DNA of 64,000 bases, taken from the NCBI GenBank assembly GCA_030998225.1, contig JAPYXD010000746.1, forward strand, positions 3,348,001 through 3,412,000. Reading direction: 5' to 3'. Each line of letters begins with the position of its first letter. Position 1 is the first letter of the stretch. The notes beneath the pieces were generated by a model, which had not been told where the DNA came from, ran no database searches, and was given only the letters and a program-made list of their open reading frames with translations. The translations under genes and the position numbers were made by a program. This document shows positions 22,490 to 32,799 of the stretch, one piece after another. The DNA is from Diplolepis rosae (taxonomy: Eukaryota; Arthropoda; Insecta; Hymenoptera; Diplolepididae).

Positions 22490-23484
22490 ATGGACGAAGT
22501 ACTGAACATTCCAGCTCCAGTGAATTTTGATGAATCTATAGCACATTTTGAGATTCATGCTCATCAACCTTATGCTTCATCGTCTTTCAACAATAGTGAT
22601 GAAATACGAATTGTAGTACAGAATCAAGACTTATGCATTCTACCATGCAAAAGTTCATTACATATTTTTGGAAGATTAACAAATGCTGCTGGAACTGCAG
22701 TTACACAGAATGTAAAGTTGACTAGTAACGCAATTTGCTTTTTATTTGATGAAATTCGTTATAAACTAAATGGCATTGAGATTGATAAATGTAAATATGT
22801 TGGAAAAACTTGTACAATGAAAAATTACATTTCTCTAACCCCGAATCAGCAAAATGTTGCTGAAAATGCAGGATGGTTAGAAATAAATACTGATATAACA
22901 CTAACATTAGATGGATACTTTGATGTAACAATACCACTCAGTATGATTTTTGGTTTCGCCGAAGATTACAAAAAGATAATTGTAAATGCTAAACATGAAC
23001 TCATTTTAACAAGATCGCGTACGGACCTTCATGCTATATTTCAAAACCACGATATGTAATACTTTGTTTTCAAACAGGGAGGAAAGATAAACGTAAAAAA
23101 GAAGCCAACTATTTTGATCACTGTAATATCACGAATGTGAAACTTTTTTTGAATTCACAATGCTACCCTTATGGAAATTTAAACTTAAACTTCGTTCAAA
23201 ACAGATTTGCCTTATTGTATGAAATGTATGCTAATTTTCAAACTTCTTATTATGGGAAGGATTCAGAACCTATGTTAGGCAAGAATCTTTTCAAACGACA
23301 TGCTCCATTGATTGTTATTGATTGCTCAAAACAAAATGAATATCTGAAACAGGTATTAGTAGATGTACGTTTAGAATTCGAAGCAAAAAATAACATGCCA
23401 GCTGAGTCTACTGCCTACTGTCTTATTATACACGATAGACTTGTTCAATATAAACCAATCAGCAGTGGAGTTAAGATTTTATAA
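22490..23484 (+). pseudogene. Double-jelly-roll major capsid (hexon-like) protein, internally deleted
   Basis: The first part (22490-23059, about 190 codons) holds the N-terminal jelly-roll region: ILPCKSSLHIFG, AICFLFDEIRYKLNGIEID, DGYFDVTIPLSMIFGFAEDYKKII. A different frame, open from about 23043 to 23484, carries the C-terminal jelly roll: NVKLFLNSQCYPYGNLNL, MYANFQTSYYGKD, APLIVIDCSKQNE, VDVRLEFEAK. The join near 23040 has lost several dozen codons between the two jelly rolls and is out of frame. So the element cannot make an intact major capsid protein. Start chosen at ATG 22490. Confidence 0.85.
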
Positions 23485-23574
23485 AATAGTGGGATTAAAT
23501 AAGAGGTGGTGGTAGGGGTGGTTTAGCAAGGTACAAAAGGCTCCATTTCGCTTGAATACTCATTTTCAGGTAAG

Positions 23575-24150
23575 ATGGAGTTTTTTGTGGACATCCAGGG
23601 CTTCAAGAGGTCCTACGATGACTTCGTCTTCAAAGAGCTAGCTATTCTCCCCCTCCAGCAGGATGCTCAACCACTAGTTTTCCTCTTTGAACCACCCTGT
23701 AGCTGGAGTTCACTGCCTGGACGATACAAAAGTGAAAATCTCTGAATGATTCATAATTATCATGGAATCAACTGGGCAGCTGGTGATGTACCTTATGAAG
23801 AAGTACGACCTTTGCTGCAAGAAACTTTACGAGGTGCAAATGTAATATATGTGAAGGGCTTAGAGAAAAAGATGTGGCTAGATAAATATTTACTCAGTGT
23901 TCAGAATTTAGAAGAATTCAACTGCCCTTTATTGCGGAAATTAAAATCTCAAACATTACCTTATACCACATGTACACATCATACTTATTACAGCGAAAAT
24001 TGTGCAGTAAGAAATGTAATGAGTCTCCGAGATTGGATTCTGGATCCTCCAAATGAATTTGGTATGATAAATGCTACGAGAGGTGTAGACGAAGTTGATG
24101 TTAATACTACATTAAAAGAATTTTATGAGAATTGTAAATCATTTTCATAA
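23575..24150 (+). pseudogene. Conserved Maverick-associated protein (possible RNase H-fold), one nonsense codon
   Basis: The frame from ATG 23575 to the stop at 24148 (192 codons) is broken only by TGA at 23743. It contains FFVDIQGFKR, VFKELAI, YHGINWAAGD, VIYVKGLEKKMWL and a late C..H.........C block. Proteins of this kind accompany insect Mavericks. The spacing of VDIQGF, HGINW and KGLEKK loosely resembles a DEDD exonuclease or RNase H-like fold, but the expected acidic set is not complete, so I do not claim an activity. The first 170 bases look clearly more GC-rich than the rest. A weak TACAAAAG box and TCATT initiator (A at 23562) lie upstream. Confidence 0.55.
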
Positions 24151-24518
24151 ATTAAGTTAACTATAAATAAATTTATGAAATCGTAAAAATATGTCTTTAT
24201 TGTTATTAACTACATTCCTCCCTCTCCTTTCAGATCATAGGTATAATTTTATTTTAATTATTTTAAGTTAATTTAATTATGTTTATAGATAGCTTATTGG
24301 TTTAAGGTCAGGTTAATTAGTTTCAAGTTAATTACATCCAAAGAAAACTATTCATTTTTTACGCATAAGAAATATCAATAAAACGTTTCTTTTGCGCAAA
24401 CTCCGACTTTAGGAGGGGATAAATTATGGAGGGGGTATTGCTTTAAAACACCAACGGTCATACTGTTTTTCTGATTCTTTTCCTTATAACGCTTACACAA
24501 GCATCACCAGAAAGAAAA

Positions 24519-24827
24519 ATGGATCTAAAGATCAACGCTGTTGGATGCTGGGACGGTTTCTTGCCTGCGAAACCTTTGTCCGAACTGACCCTAAAACATA
24601 AGTTCTCCACCATAAAGATCCTGAAAGTCCAAACCAAATTTGGAATCAGAATAGTGGTAGAACTTGATGCTAAATGCATCATATTTTTACCTGCAAGGTT
24701 CCTGAGAATCCTGGATGAAGATCCTACCACACTTGAGAAAATGCAAGAGGCTGCTACCTCTAAGAAGCTGCAAATAATGTACCTTGAAGGGCCTTATAAT
24801 AATATTAAATTTATAAGTGTTGACTAG
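24519..24827 (+). CDS. Small Maverick-associated protein of unknown function
   Basis: A 102-residue open frame with the core VQTKFGIRIVVELDAKCIIFLPARF and a C-terminal KKLQIMYLEG. The pattern of short beta strands suggests a small beta-barrel, perhaps an OB-fold nucleic-acid-binding protein, but this is only a guess from hydrophobicity. It follows the 23575 gene in the same orientation and has an AATAAA about 20 bases after its stop. Confidence 0.5.
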   Translation: MDLKINAVGCWDGFLPAKPLSELTLKHKFSTIKILKVQTKFGIRIVVELDAKCIIFLPARFLRILDEDPTTLEKMQEAATSKKLQIMYLEGPYNNIKFISVD

Positions 24828-25458
24828 AAATGTATATATAAATTATCAAATAAAGTTTCATTCTATAATGCATACTTGTCTCTATTATTCAAATTAGATC
24901 AATATAGCTTGATTTACTTCATTTTACATTATTCTAGATTAATTTAGAATGATGTAGATTAATCAAGCAACTATAATAGTTTAAGAATATATATAAGAAT
25001 AGTAATTAATAGTTGTACATAAGATAGTAATGATAGAATAATGGTAATATGAGGATTTAATTAGTAGCAAATAGTGTCTTATAGTAATAAACTTCTTTAT
25101 TCAACATAGGAATAGTATTATTGTAAAACTAATTTGTACTATACATATTTGAAACATCGAAAAGAACATACATAAAATCTAATTCACAAAATAATATTAA
25201 TTGCGAACGTTACACTAAGGCTTAAAACATTAAGTATCAAAATTGAGTTTTATTAATAAAAAGCTAATTTGTACCAGTTATACTTTGGCTTTAAATGGGT
25301 CAGCTAGAATTAACATCAGAATAATTGAAAGAAAGTTATATCTTAACTCAATAAAAACAAAAAAAACATAATTTACTTATGATCGAAACTGAACGGAAAA
25401 CTTTGAACAATACATTTTTTTAATCGAAAAGGTAAAAGAGAAAAAAAATCTGAAATTT
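24828..25458. other. AT-rich spacer without recognisable gene
   Basis: The stretch holds the 3' UTR of the 24519 gene and AT-rich sequence with several TAGT/TTAAT repeats. No domain, RNA gene or clear inverted repeat was found. Confidence 0.5.
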
Positions 25459-26007
25459 TTATTTTTTGAAATGTTTTGATGTTTGTGATTCTTGAATTTG
25501 AGATGATTGAGTATAAGGACTTTGTGTCCATTGTGGAGGAAGGGGAATTTGTGTCCATTGCGGAGGTGCACCTTGAGCCCACTGCCAAGGGTGACCTTGT
25601 GTCCATTGAGGAGCAGGACCTTGTGCCCATTGCGAAGGAGGACCTTGCATCCACTGAGCATGCGGAGTCTGAATCCATTGAGGATGAGGACCTTGCATCC
25701 ACTGGGTTTGACCTTGAGCCCATTGATGAGGCCGAGAAGTAGAGAAACAGGAACCTGGAGGACGTGGACCTTGATTTTGTTGCGAAGAGTTCAATACATT
25801 CTGTATATTTGAACTAAAAGCTGGAATTTTACCAGCAGAAGTCATAACACCTGCAGCTGTACTCGAAACTTCTGAAGAAGCAGTCATGACTTTCGCATCA
25901 GAAGTTACGACACTGGAAGTAGCAGTAAAAACTGCTGGAGCAGCAATCATAATTTCTGAAAAAGCAGTCGTAACAGCACTTTTTTCCATAATATCGTGGT
26001 GTGCCAT
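25459..26007 (-). CDS. Protein with Trp/Gln-rich repeats, unknown function
   Basis: This 182-residue open frame begins MAHHDIMEKSAVTT. It has an Ala/Ser/Thr/Val-rich N-terminal half and then nine or more copies of a short unit of the form P-x-Q-W-x-Q-G (for example PPSQWAQG, APQWTQG, PPQWTQ), ending in a short polar tail. I do not recognise the family. The repeat coding DNA gives spurious open frames on the opposite strand. The start codon lies exactly at the edge of the R1-like LINE fragment at 26008, so its upstream promoter may have been cut off. It is probably part of the Maverick but could be separate. Confidence 0.45.
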   Translation of the reverse strand: MAHHDIMEKSAVTTAFSEIMIAAPAVFTATSSVVTSDAKVMTASSEVSSTAAGVMTSAGKIPAFSSNIQNVLNSSQQNQGPRPPGSCFSTSRPHQWAQGQTQWMQGPHPQWIQTPHAQWMQGPPSQWAQGPAPQWTQGHPWQWAQGAPPQWTQIPLPPQWTQSPYTQSSQIQESQTSKHFKK

Positions 26008-26885
26008 GCGGGATCAGGAGACAGGCCCTTCGGGACCTTGATCAGGAAGTGCATATTGCACACAGACGTCGGTGTCTGTGTTGTCCCGAGCGAGTCCGGT
26101 CCGTCTGTGTATTCCGGGACCAGCTAAGCGGAGGTTGGGCCTCAGGGAACTGGGGTAGGACTGCGGTCCGAGGGAATACCCGTTCCCAACTATTCCGACC
26201 CGCTCCTCTAGACACGATGCGCTGGTAAAATGTTTATGGATCCTAAAAATTTAAAAAAGGGGAATAAAGTATGTGAAACTATATCGGGACATGAAGGATT
26301 GCAAGACATCCTCCAGCTCCTGAAAGAGCAAAGTGAAAAAATGAAAAGGCTGGGCTTGGCCCTAAAAGTTGTTCAAAACGGGATGCAAGCAAGAAAAGAA
26401 AGGGGTCTGAAGGCACAACAAGGGAAAACGAAAACGCCAAAACGCGTCCAACGTAATCCAACTGGCTGAGGTAAACGCAGCACGTCTGCTTCAGTTCGGG
26501 AAAGTGAGGATTGGATGGGTAGAGTGCTGCATCCGAGGACATACAGAAGTTGCTCGGTGTTTCCGATGCCTCGGGTATGGCTATATGTATCCTTGTCTGT
26601 AGCCCTGATTTGAGCATCGGGGATTTTCTGGAGTCCGACGCAAGGTTCATTTGGGTGGCAGGTGTGCGTGTGTACAGCTGCTATTTCTCTGCTAACAATC
26701 CTTTTGAAGTCTTCGAGACCCAGATCTTCCTACTTGAGGAAAGGTTCAGTGATGCTGTTGGTCGGATACTCATACGGGGTGACTTCACTGGTAAGTCACC
26801 CGAGTGGGGAAGAGCCTGATTAGACAGGAAGAGAATCTCGAAGAAATCAGGCTCATTGATGAGATGATACATCATCGTAAGTTCT
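26008..26885 (+). mobile_element. Internally deleted R1-like LINE copy
   Basis: A GC-rich 5' UTR-like part (26008-26229) leads to an ORF1 start (MFMDPKNLKKGNK...QDILQLLKEQSEKMKRL). That matches the N-terminal region of ORF1 in the long element at 59-64 kb. The sequence then jumps to the pre-zinc-knuckle region (AARLLQFGKVRIGWVE), then to the endonuclease (DLSIGDFLESDARF, DPFEVFETQ-type block, GDFTGKSPEWGRA), and then to a short LEEIRLIDE block. At least three internal deletions are thus present. It lies against the WQ-repeat gene at its left edge. Confidence 0.8.
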
Positions 26886-29065
26886 AAATGAAAGCTTGTC
26901 CGAAACACGTTTTAAACTATTTATCAATAATTTGAAATTGTGATGAATTTTACAAACACATACGGCGTGTGTTCAATTGCCATCAGTCAAAATGCACTCT
27001 TTGGGACGCAGAAAAGAAAATTTAGTAAATCCTAGTTTCATATGAGGATACGAAGTTTTGAAATGTACGTATGATTCTTTTAAGTTGCATAATATTAACC
27101 GCTTTTGAATTTCCACTCTCATATCATCACCTTGTTTTACCGTTACGCAATCTTTTTGTCCTGGCATAAGGCGACACGCAAAAAAGGAGTTTCTAAAAAT
27201 CAGAAGGTATCTGATTGAATTTTAACAAGTCGCTTGCTGATTGGTAGCATCATGGTGGATTTGCTGAATTTTATCATATTGTATACTAATATAATGTAGA
27301 GTGCGTTTTAATTTCTGAATTGTAGCAGTAGACTTTCTGGATTTCAGAATGTCGCGCTCTGATATTTAGAATTTTATTCTTAATGTTATAAGATGGCCTA
27401 CTGATATCGAGAAAGCGCTCTACTTAATTTTAACTAGTGGACTGCTGAATTTTAGCATATTTATTTCGTGTTTCAATGAAAAAAAAATTTCGGGTACTCT
27501 TATTCGTTTTTTTTACCTACTCTCTAATCCTGAATTAGTGAACGGTCACTGATTCGCAGTGACTATTCACTGAACCTAGCAGCTATAAGTTTTTCACTGA
27601 GAATCAGTGAAATTCGAGTGACGAATCAGTGAAGTAGATTGAACTCACTTATTGAATCAGTGAAATCTTCAGGAGGGAATAATAAAAGCAGCAATTTATT
27701 TTTAAGATCGACGAACAAGTTTATTTTAGGTTAAACAACACTAAAAATAAATTACGTAACTATTATTAATGAAAAATCAGTTTCGGAAAGAGTTACCGAT
27801 TTTCTTGACGTTGGGTATAAACCAAATACATATTTAATTTGTTTTTGTTTAGCCTTTTGAGCCAATTTAAAGGTGTTATTAAAATTTTTTGCGAATGTCG
27901 TACTGTCCAATTCTGCGAAGTTACAGTTAACCAAAAAATTTTATTTGAAAAATTATGTGCTTTCAGAAATTTTTCTTTCACTGAATTTATCATTTCTAAT
28001 CCCGTATCTCCTTCAATATATTACTTGTCGCTACCCGGAAAATCAGGCGAAGAAGGATCTTCTGAAAGATCGGAAGGTTCTTCAGCGGCCCAGAAAATTT
28101 TTTTGAGAACAGTTGGAGGCAATATTTGCCGATCGCAATTGAGGGACTTTGGGGAATAATTGCCATTATCTGCGTCGGCATTTTTGTGCTTTATTTTGTC
28201 AAAAGCTTTGATAACAATGCAGCACTGAAACGGTTGTCAATAAATGGGCACTTTCTTTGAGTTCTAAAGAGTCGGCATCGACAAGTAAACAGATGGTCAA
28301 TTAATGAGCACATTTCTTTAGGTGATTTTTCGTCAAAAAGTCATCAATTTGTGGGCAATATCGAGGAGATGTTACGCAGCAAAATATAGAATATATATAA
28401 AATTAATAAATTAATATAAAATTTGGATTATTATCTCGTAACGGTCGATACAGCTGCTTAAATTTTTGGACAGAAACATTTAGAAATTTGTAATAATAAT
28501 AAAAATAACTGAAAAAAATAACTTGTTTCGTGTCGTCAAAGTTTGTGCGCGAGAATTGATCAATTCTGTCACGCTACCAAAGTTTTACTAAAAAGTTGAA
28601 CATTAAACTGGACTGCACGTTTTTCCATAAAAATTGACCTAATTTCGAGCACTATGCTCGAGTCATCTTTACCTATGACTTAGGGCGGAAATTGACGACT
28701 TTTTGCGCCTTTTATATGATACCACGTATTTACGGAAATATTGCTATGATCGCAAAGAGGCGCAAATTTGCCTCTCACGTTTGTGTTAAAAGTGACCAGA
28801 TATTGCCCATTATTTGAGCACATGTTTTTTTCCTCATAACAGACAGTGAAAAATAACACAATCCGAACCCAGTCTTTTCGAACTCAATGCCATAGGCAAA
28901 ATGTGGACTCCACGGCTGGTGTTATGGGAGGATCTTCTTTTAAAAGTGTATTATTATTATCATTTACAGAAACACCAGTAGAAAATTAAATTACCAGTAG
29001 TCCATCCCAATTACATACTTCAAAGAGTATAATCTCTTTGCAAGTACATCTCAGTGTAGAATTTA
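26886..29065. other. Non-coding, repeat-bearing stretch
   Basis: No gene is supported. The part at about 27170-27475 matches, in inverse orientation, sequence at 55310-55970 (motifs AATTTTAGCA, CTTGCTGATTGGT, ACTAATATAATGTAGAGT). Around 27535-27670 the word AATCAGTGAA or its variants is repeated several times. Open frames at 27839-28159 are AT-rich and unsupported. Confidence 0.5.
27170..27475 (+). repeat. Dispersed repeat, short copy
   Basis: It shares an ordered set of motifs with the inverted copy at about 55310-55970 and partly with 54128-54260. In the 55-kb copy a palindromic hairpin element has inserted in the middle. The family has no coding capacity. Confidence 0.55.
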
Positions 29066-30351
29066 CCAGGGGTGTTAGTTGAAGTTTGCCGGTTTTTTCA
29101 ATAAAGAAAACACTTAATTGTCAAGGGAATCTCAAAAAAAATTTATTCAAAGTATTGACTATTGGATTCTACACAATTTGCCCATGTTTCAGGCAAATCA
29201 TGGATACAGTTCCAAAAAAACTTTTTCTCTTTCAAAGCATACCATTCGATGAGCCATTTTTCGACTTCTTCAAAATTGGCGAAGCGCTGCTCTGCGAGTG
29301 AGTGTCCCATCGATGCGAAAAGGTGATAGTCGGACGGGGCGAGGTCTGGAGAGTACGGCGGGTGCGATAATATTTCCCAATTCAATGCTTTTAATGTGTT
29401 CTTCACCACTTCAGCGGTATGAGACGGTGCGTTGTCATGTTGTAGGATAACTTTGCCATGTATCGGGCCCATTCCGGCCGTTTCTCGATCAACGCATGAT
29501 TCAAATTGATAATTTGTTGTCGGTAGCGATCCGTATTCACCGTCTCACCAGGTTTTAATAATTCGAAGTCCACCACACCACACTGGTCCCACCAAACACA
29601 GAGCATTGTCTTACGGCCAAAGCGATTTGGCCTTGGAGTCGACGGGCCGACCTCAGCAGGTGAAAGCCATGATGTTTTCCGCTTCGGGTTCTCGAAATGA
29701 ATCCATTTTTCGTCCCTCGTGACAATTGGATGCAGAAAAGATTTCCTTTCGAACCGTTGAAGCAGCATTTCACAAATGGTTATTCGATTTTCCATTTGTC
29801 TATCGTTCAGTTGGTGTGGTACCCATTTTCCATACTTTTGGATTATTCCCATGGCTTTCAAACGTTGACAAATTGCTCCTCGGGTCACATTTAGTGTTTG
29901 TGCCAATTGTTGTTGCGATTGGGTTGGGTCGTCATCCAATAACGCCTGCAATTCCTCGTCTTCGAACTTTTTCCCTGCACCAGGATGTTCATTGTCTGTT
30001 AAATCGAAATCTCCACTTTTAAATTGACGAAATCATGTCTCACATGTTTTAATCACTGGAGAATGTTCACCATAAGTTTCTACCAGCAATCGATGAGCTT
30101 CAACTGCTTTTTTCTCTTGATGAAATAAGAAAAGCAACGAATGCCGCAAATGCGATTTACTTGGAACGAAACTCGACATATTCACTGAGGTAAACAACTA
30201 TGATGCTATTATTTTGGCAGAATGTAATTGTGTATTTTTTAAGGTTATTGTCCATAGAAAAATATGACATAGATGTCAAATCATAGAAATGTATACACAT
30301 CTCTAGCGACATCTATGAGTAAAACCGGCAAATTTCAACTAACACCCCTGG
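29066..30351 (-). mobile_element. Mariner transposon, copy 1 (1286 bp, TA-flanked)
   Basis: The ends CCAGGGGTGTTAGTTGAA and its reverse complement form terminal inverted repeats of about 31 bp with a mismatch or two. TA duplications sit at 29064-29065 and 30352-30353. The element has exactly the same length as copy 2 at 33302-34587 and the opposite orientation. All open frames compared are identical between the two copies. Confidence 0.95.
29143..30179 (-). pseudogene. Mariner transposase (DD34D), defective, copy 1
   Basis: The transposase would start at ATG 30179. The HTH part precedes a TGA at codon 49 (30035-30033). The frame continues through VTRDEKWIHFENP, with the first catalytic Asp, and DQCGVVDFELLKPGE. 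It then shifts by one base near 29458-29475 into the frame with HDNAPSHTA and SPDLAPSDYHLF. The two last Asp residues are 34 apart, the DD34D signature of classical mariners. Both lesions are identical in copy 2, so the element was probably already non-autonomous when duplicated. Confidence 0.92.
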
Positions 30352-31189
30352 TATTATGTTGGCAAGTAACAATAAAACCCTTCATATCTACGAGTTCTCT
30401 ATTATTTTTAGTACTTTTCGTTACTATTCTGGGTAGAGTTCTAAATTTCTCGGACATTTAAAATCCGGTCACGTTCTCGTGACTGTGACCGTCATTTTAA
30501 GACAACTTGAGAATTTACAGAGAATTTAAGGGAATTTTACCATACCTTCACCAATATTTTCTTTATCATTAAACCTTATAATTTTGTAAATTTATTTCCA
30601 AACACTATGAATTGCAATAGTGAAGGTTTCATAAAAATAAACTACGAAAATGTCAAGTTTTATCGGAATTCAACATCAAAAATTTTTTTTTATAGCCATT
30701 ATATTAAATTCAAACATAAAGAACAAGTAATTCAAGTTTTCTTCGCACAAATTACGCTTTGATTTAAATAATTGTTTGACAGTTTCGGGACAGTTTATGT
30801 ACCGTTTTCAGTGTTCTATTTGTCGAGTGGCATCCTTTCTGTACATCTGATCACAGTATTTGCATTTGAAACAAGCTTTATTTTGTTTATCAATAATTTT
30901 TAAAAATAATTTCCAAAATATATTCTTTTTTTTCCATTTTTATTGCGCACGTTACACGAACTTCCAGAACAAAGCATTCTGAACGGTTACGGAAAAATAT
31001 TTTTAAATTCTCATAAATTCTCGAAGAGCACATTCATCAGAGAAATTCTCAGTCATATTCCCGTGCTCCCAGACATATTCTCGGTCACATAAACTTTTTA
31101 GAACTCTAATTCTGGGTGCAACCGACCGCAAGTGTCAAAGGTCCGATATGACTCGTCAGGAGTTTTCAACTTCAAAAATTTTTTACTCC
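30352..31189. other. AT-rich stretch without gene
   Basis: Nothing recognisable between mariner copy 1 and the repeat at 31190. Words TTCTCA and ATTCTC recur around 31010-31080, but no element boundary is visible. Confidence 0.4.
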
Positions 31190-31310
31190 AATATAACAAA
31201 AAACACAATTTTTATATTAGTACCCCAATCATTACAAAATAACCAAAAATAAAGAAAATCAATGACTTGACTTTTGTCTTTCATATGAAACGCCCCATTA
31301 GTCGCTTAAA
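31190..31310 (-). repeat. Interspersed repeat, copy 2 of 2
   Basis: Reverse complement of the block at 11815-11930 (motifs TACCCCAATCATTAC, GAAAATCAATGACTTGA, CTTTCATATGAAACGCCCC). Confidence 0.6.
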
Positions 31311-31740
31311 AATTCTTCAAATTTTTGTACTAGTCTCAGGTACGAGAAAAAATGAATTAAAGTTTTTAAACCTCCTTGTTGAAAAATGTGATCAATAATC
31401 ATCTGATAATTATAAAATATTTGGATAAACTTCCGAAAAAGGTGTAAGTCCGATTGTCTTCGGACTCCGTATACTTATGTATTTTGATGCGCTAATTACG
31501 AATATGATTGTGAAAATTTGCGCAAATTTGAATTTAACGAAGAAAACCATAAAAAAACCATTAAAAAACCCATAAATTCATGGCTTTTCTCATTTATTTT
31601 TGTAAATAATGAAAATTTAAAAAAATATTTCAAAACAAAATTATAGATCTATATACAAATTTTTCCTAATCATTATATATTCATGATATATCCGTGGTCA
31701 AATTGGCGTAAATAGATTTTGTGAGAAAAGTTTTGTGGAA

Positions 31741-31840
31741 CCTCTGTAGCTCAGATGATAGAGTATTCGACCGGCAATCGAAAGGTCCTGGGCTCGATAC
31801 CCAGCGGAGTGGAAGCGTTCCATTTTTCACAGAAAAAATT
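31741..31840 (+). repeat. tRNA-Ala-like SINE head or tRNA pseudogene
   Basis: The sequence has an A-box-like TAGCTCAGATGATAGAGT and a B-box GGCTCGATACC. It has a perfect 5-bp anticodon stem (TTCGA/TCGAA) around CCGGCAA, and a T-stem CTGGG/CCCAG. The acceptor stem does not pair well and position 33 would be C instead of U, so it is not a normal tRNA gene. The following GGAAGCGTTCCATTTTTCAC resembles the tail of the unit at 44581, which supports a SINE family. Confidence 0.55.
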
Positions 31841-31934
31841 GTTCAAAAAATTATAGAGCATTAAAAAATACATCTTTTGTGTTTAGTACATTGTTTTTCT
31901 AAAACCATTTATATACTGGTAATAACAGGTTTCT

Positions 31935-32094
31935 GCATGCAAAGAACAACAGTGCTACAGTATTTAGTCACCCCCCCCCCCCACTTTCAACACACGATGA
32001 AGGAAGCAGAATAGTGCATGCAAAGAACAACAGTGCTACAGTATTTAGTCACCCTCCCCCCCCTCACTTTCAACACAGGATGAAGGAAACAGAG
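31935..32094 (+). repeat. 80-bp tandem duplication with poly-C
   Basis: Two copies of an 80-bp unit beginning GCATGCAAAGAACAACAGTG, each with a C-rich run followed by ACTTTCAACACA. The copies differ at a few positions and in the length of the C run. Confidence 0.8.
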
Positions 32095-32799
32095 TAATAA
32101 CCTTAAAGTATTCTGTACTCTTATGGGTTTTTTATGGTTTTCATAATTAAATTCAAATTTGCGCCAATTTTCACTATGATATTCGTAATCAGCGCGTCCA
32201 ATTACATAAGTATACAGAGCCCGAAGAAATTCGGACATACACCGTTTTCGGAAGTTCACCCAAATATTTAAGGAGAATTCAACAATTTTAATTGCTAATC
32301 CTATATAAAAAGCGGTATAAAATTGGAATGGATGTTTCTCAAACTTTCTACGAAAAGAATTGATATTTTAGATTGAATAATTTTATTGTTGTTTCACTGA
32401 ATGAATTTGTCACATTTTGAAAGCTTTAAAATTCTTTATTCGAATTATAAGATTTGAGAATGGAAGGAATCCAAATCTTCAGTCCATAAATATTAAGTGT
32501 TGACTAAATTCGAAATTGAAAGTAAAAGACTAAACAATTGTATCAGACAGGACTCTGTTTCTCATCAACAACTCTCCATTTCCTCTCACTCTCTACCCCC
32601 TTCCCAAGCTTCCATCACTCCCTCCCCCCTGCCCTTAACCCACATTCAACCATTGATAGCCTAATACGTGCACTTACAAACTTCCTTGGTGTAATCTCTT
32701 CGGGTAATTTTCCAAAAATAGAGGAATGTCACAATTTACTTAACAATAACCTATCGGCGAACATAACTTCGCTTTCCAACAGCCTTTTTTATCCGTAGA

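Larger units (their letters stand above)
12704..26007 (+). mobile_element. Degraded Maverick/Polinton, adintovirus-like endogenous element
   Basis: The block carries the full signature of an adintovirus-type Maverick: family-B DNA polymerase, retroviral-type integrase with chromodomain, adenain-like protease, penton-like and hexon-like capsid proteins, a pX-like hydrophobic protein and a parvovirus-like PLA2. Such elements replicate with a protein-primed polymerase and integrate with their integrase. Integrase and the 19268-19984 gene run leftward, most others rightward. Nearly every gene has one or two nonsense or frameshift lesions, so this copy cannot be fully functional. The left limit is set where a flanking interspersed repeat stops matching, and the right limit where an R1-like LINE fragment begins. 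Neither the long terminal inverted repeats nor a packaging ATPase could be found. Confidence 0.85.
31416..32272. mobile_element. Non-coding element with about 150-bp diverged inverted arms
   Basis: The left arm (AATATTTGGATAAACTTCCG, TTCGGACTCCGTATACTTATG, GAAAACCATAAAAAAACC) recurs as its reverse complement at 32110-32272. Between the arms lie a tRNA-derived unit (31741-31820) and an 80-bp tandem duplication (31935-32094) with poly-C runs. There is no transposase, so it is a foldback or MITE-like structure carrying later insertions. Confidence 0.55.

Noticed and set aside
25476..25812. Plus-strand Glu/Leu/Pro-rich repeat frames
   Set aside because: They are antisense readings of the Trp/Gln repeat-coding DNA.
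29697..30022. Plus-strand open frames over mariner copy 1 (and their mirror images over 33631-33956)
   Set aside because: They are antisense to the transposase and occur identically in both mariner copies, so they are not separate genes.
31741..31813. Functional tRNA-Ala(GGC) gene
   Set aside because: The acceptor stem pairs poorly and the base before the anticodon is C, so it looks like a SINE head or pseudogene.
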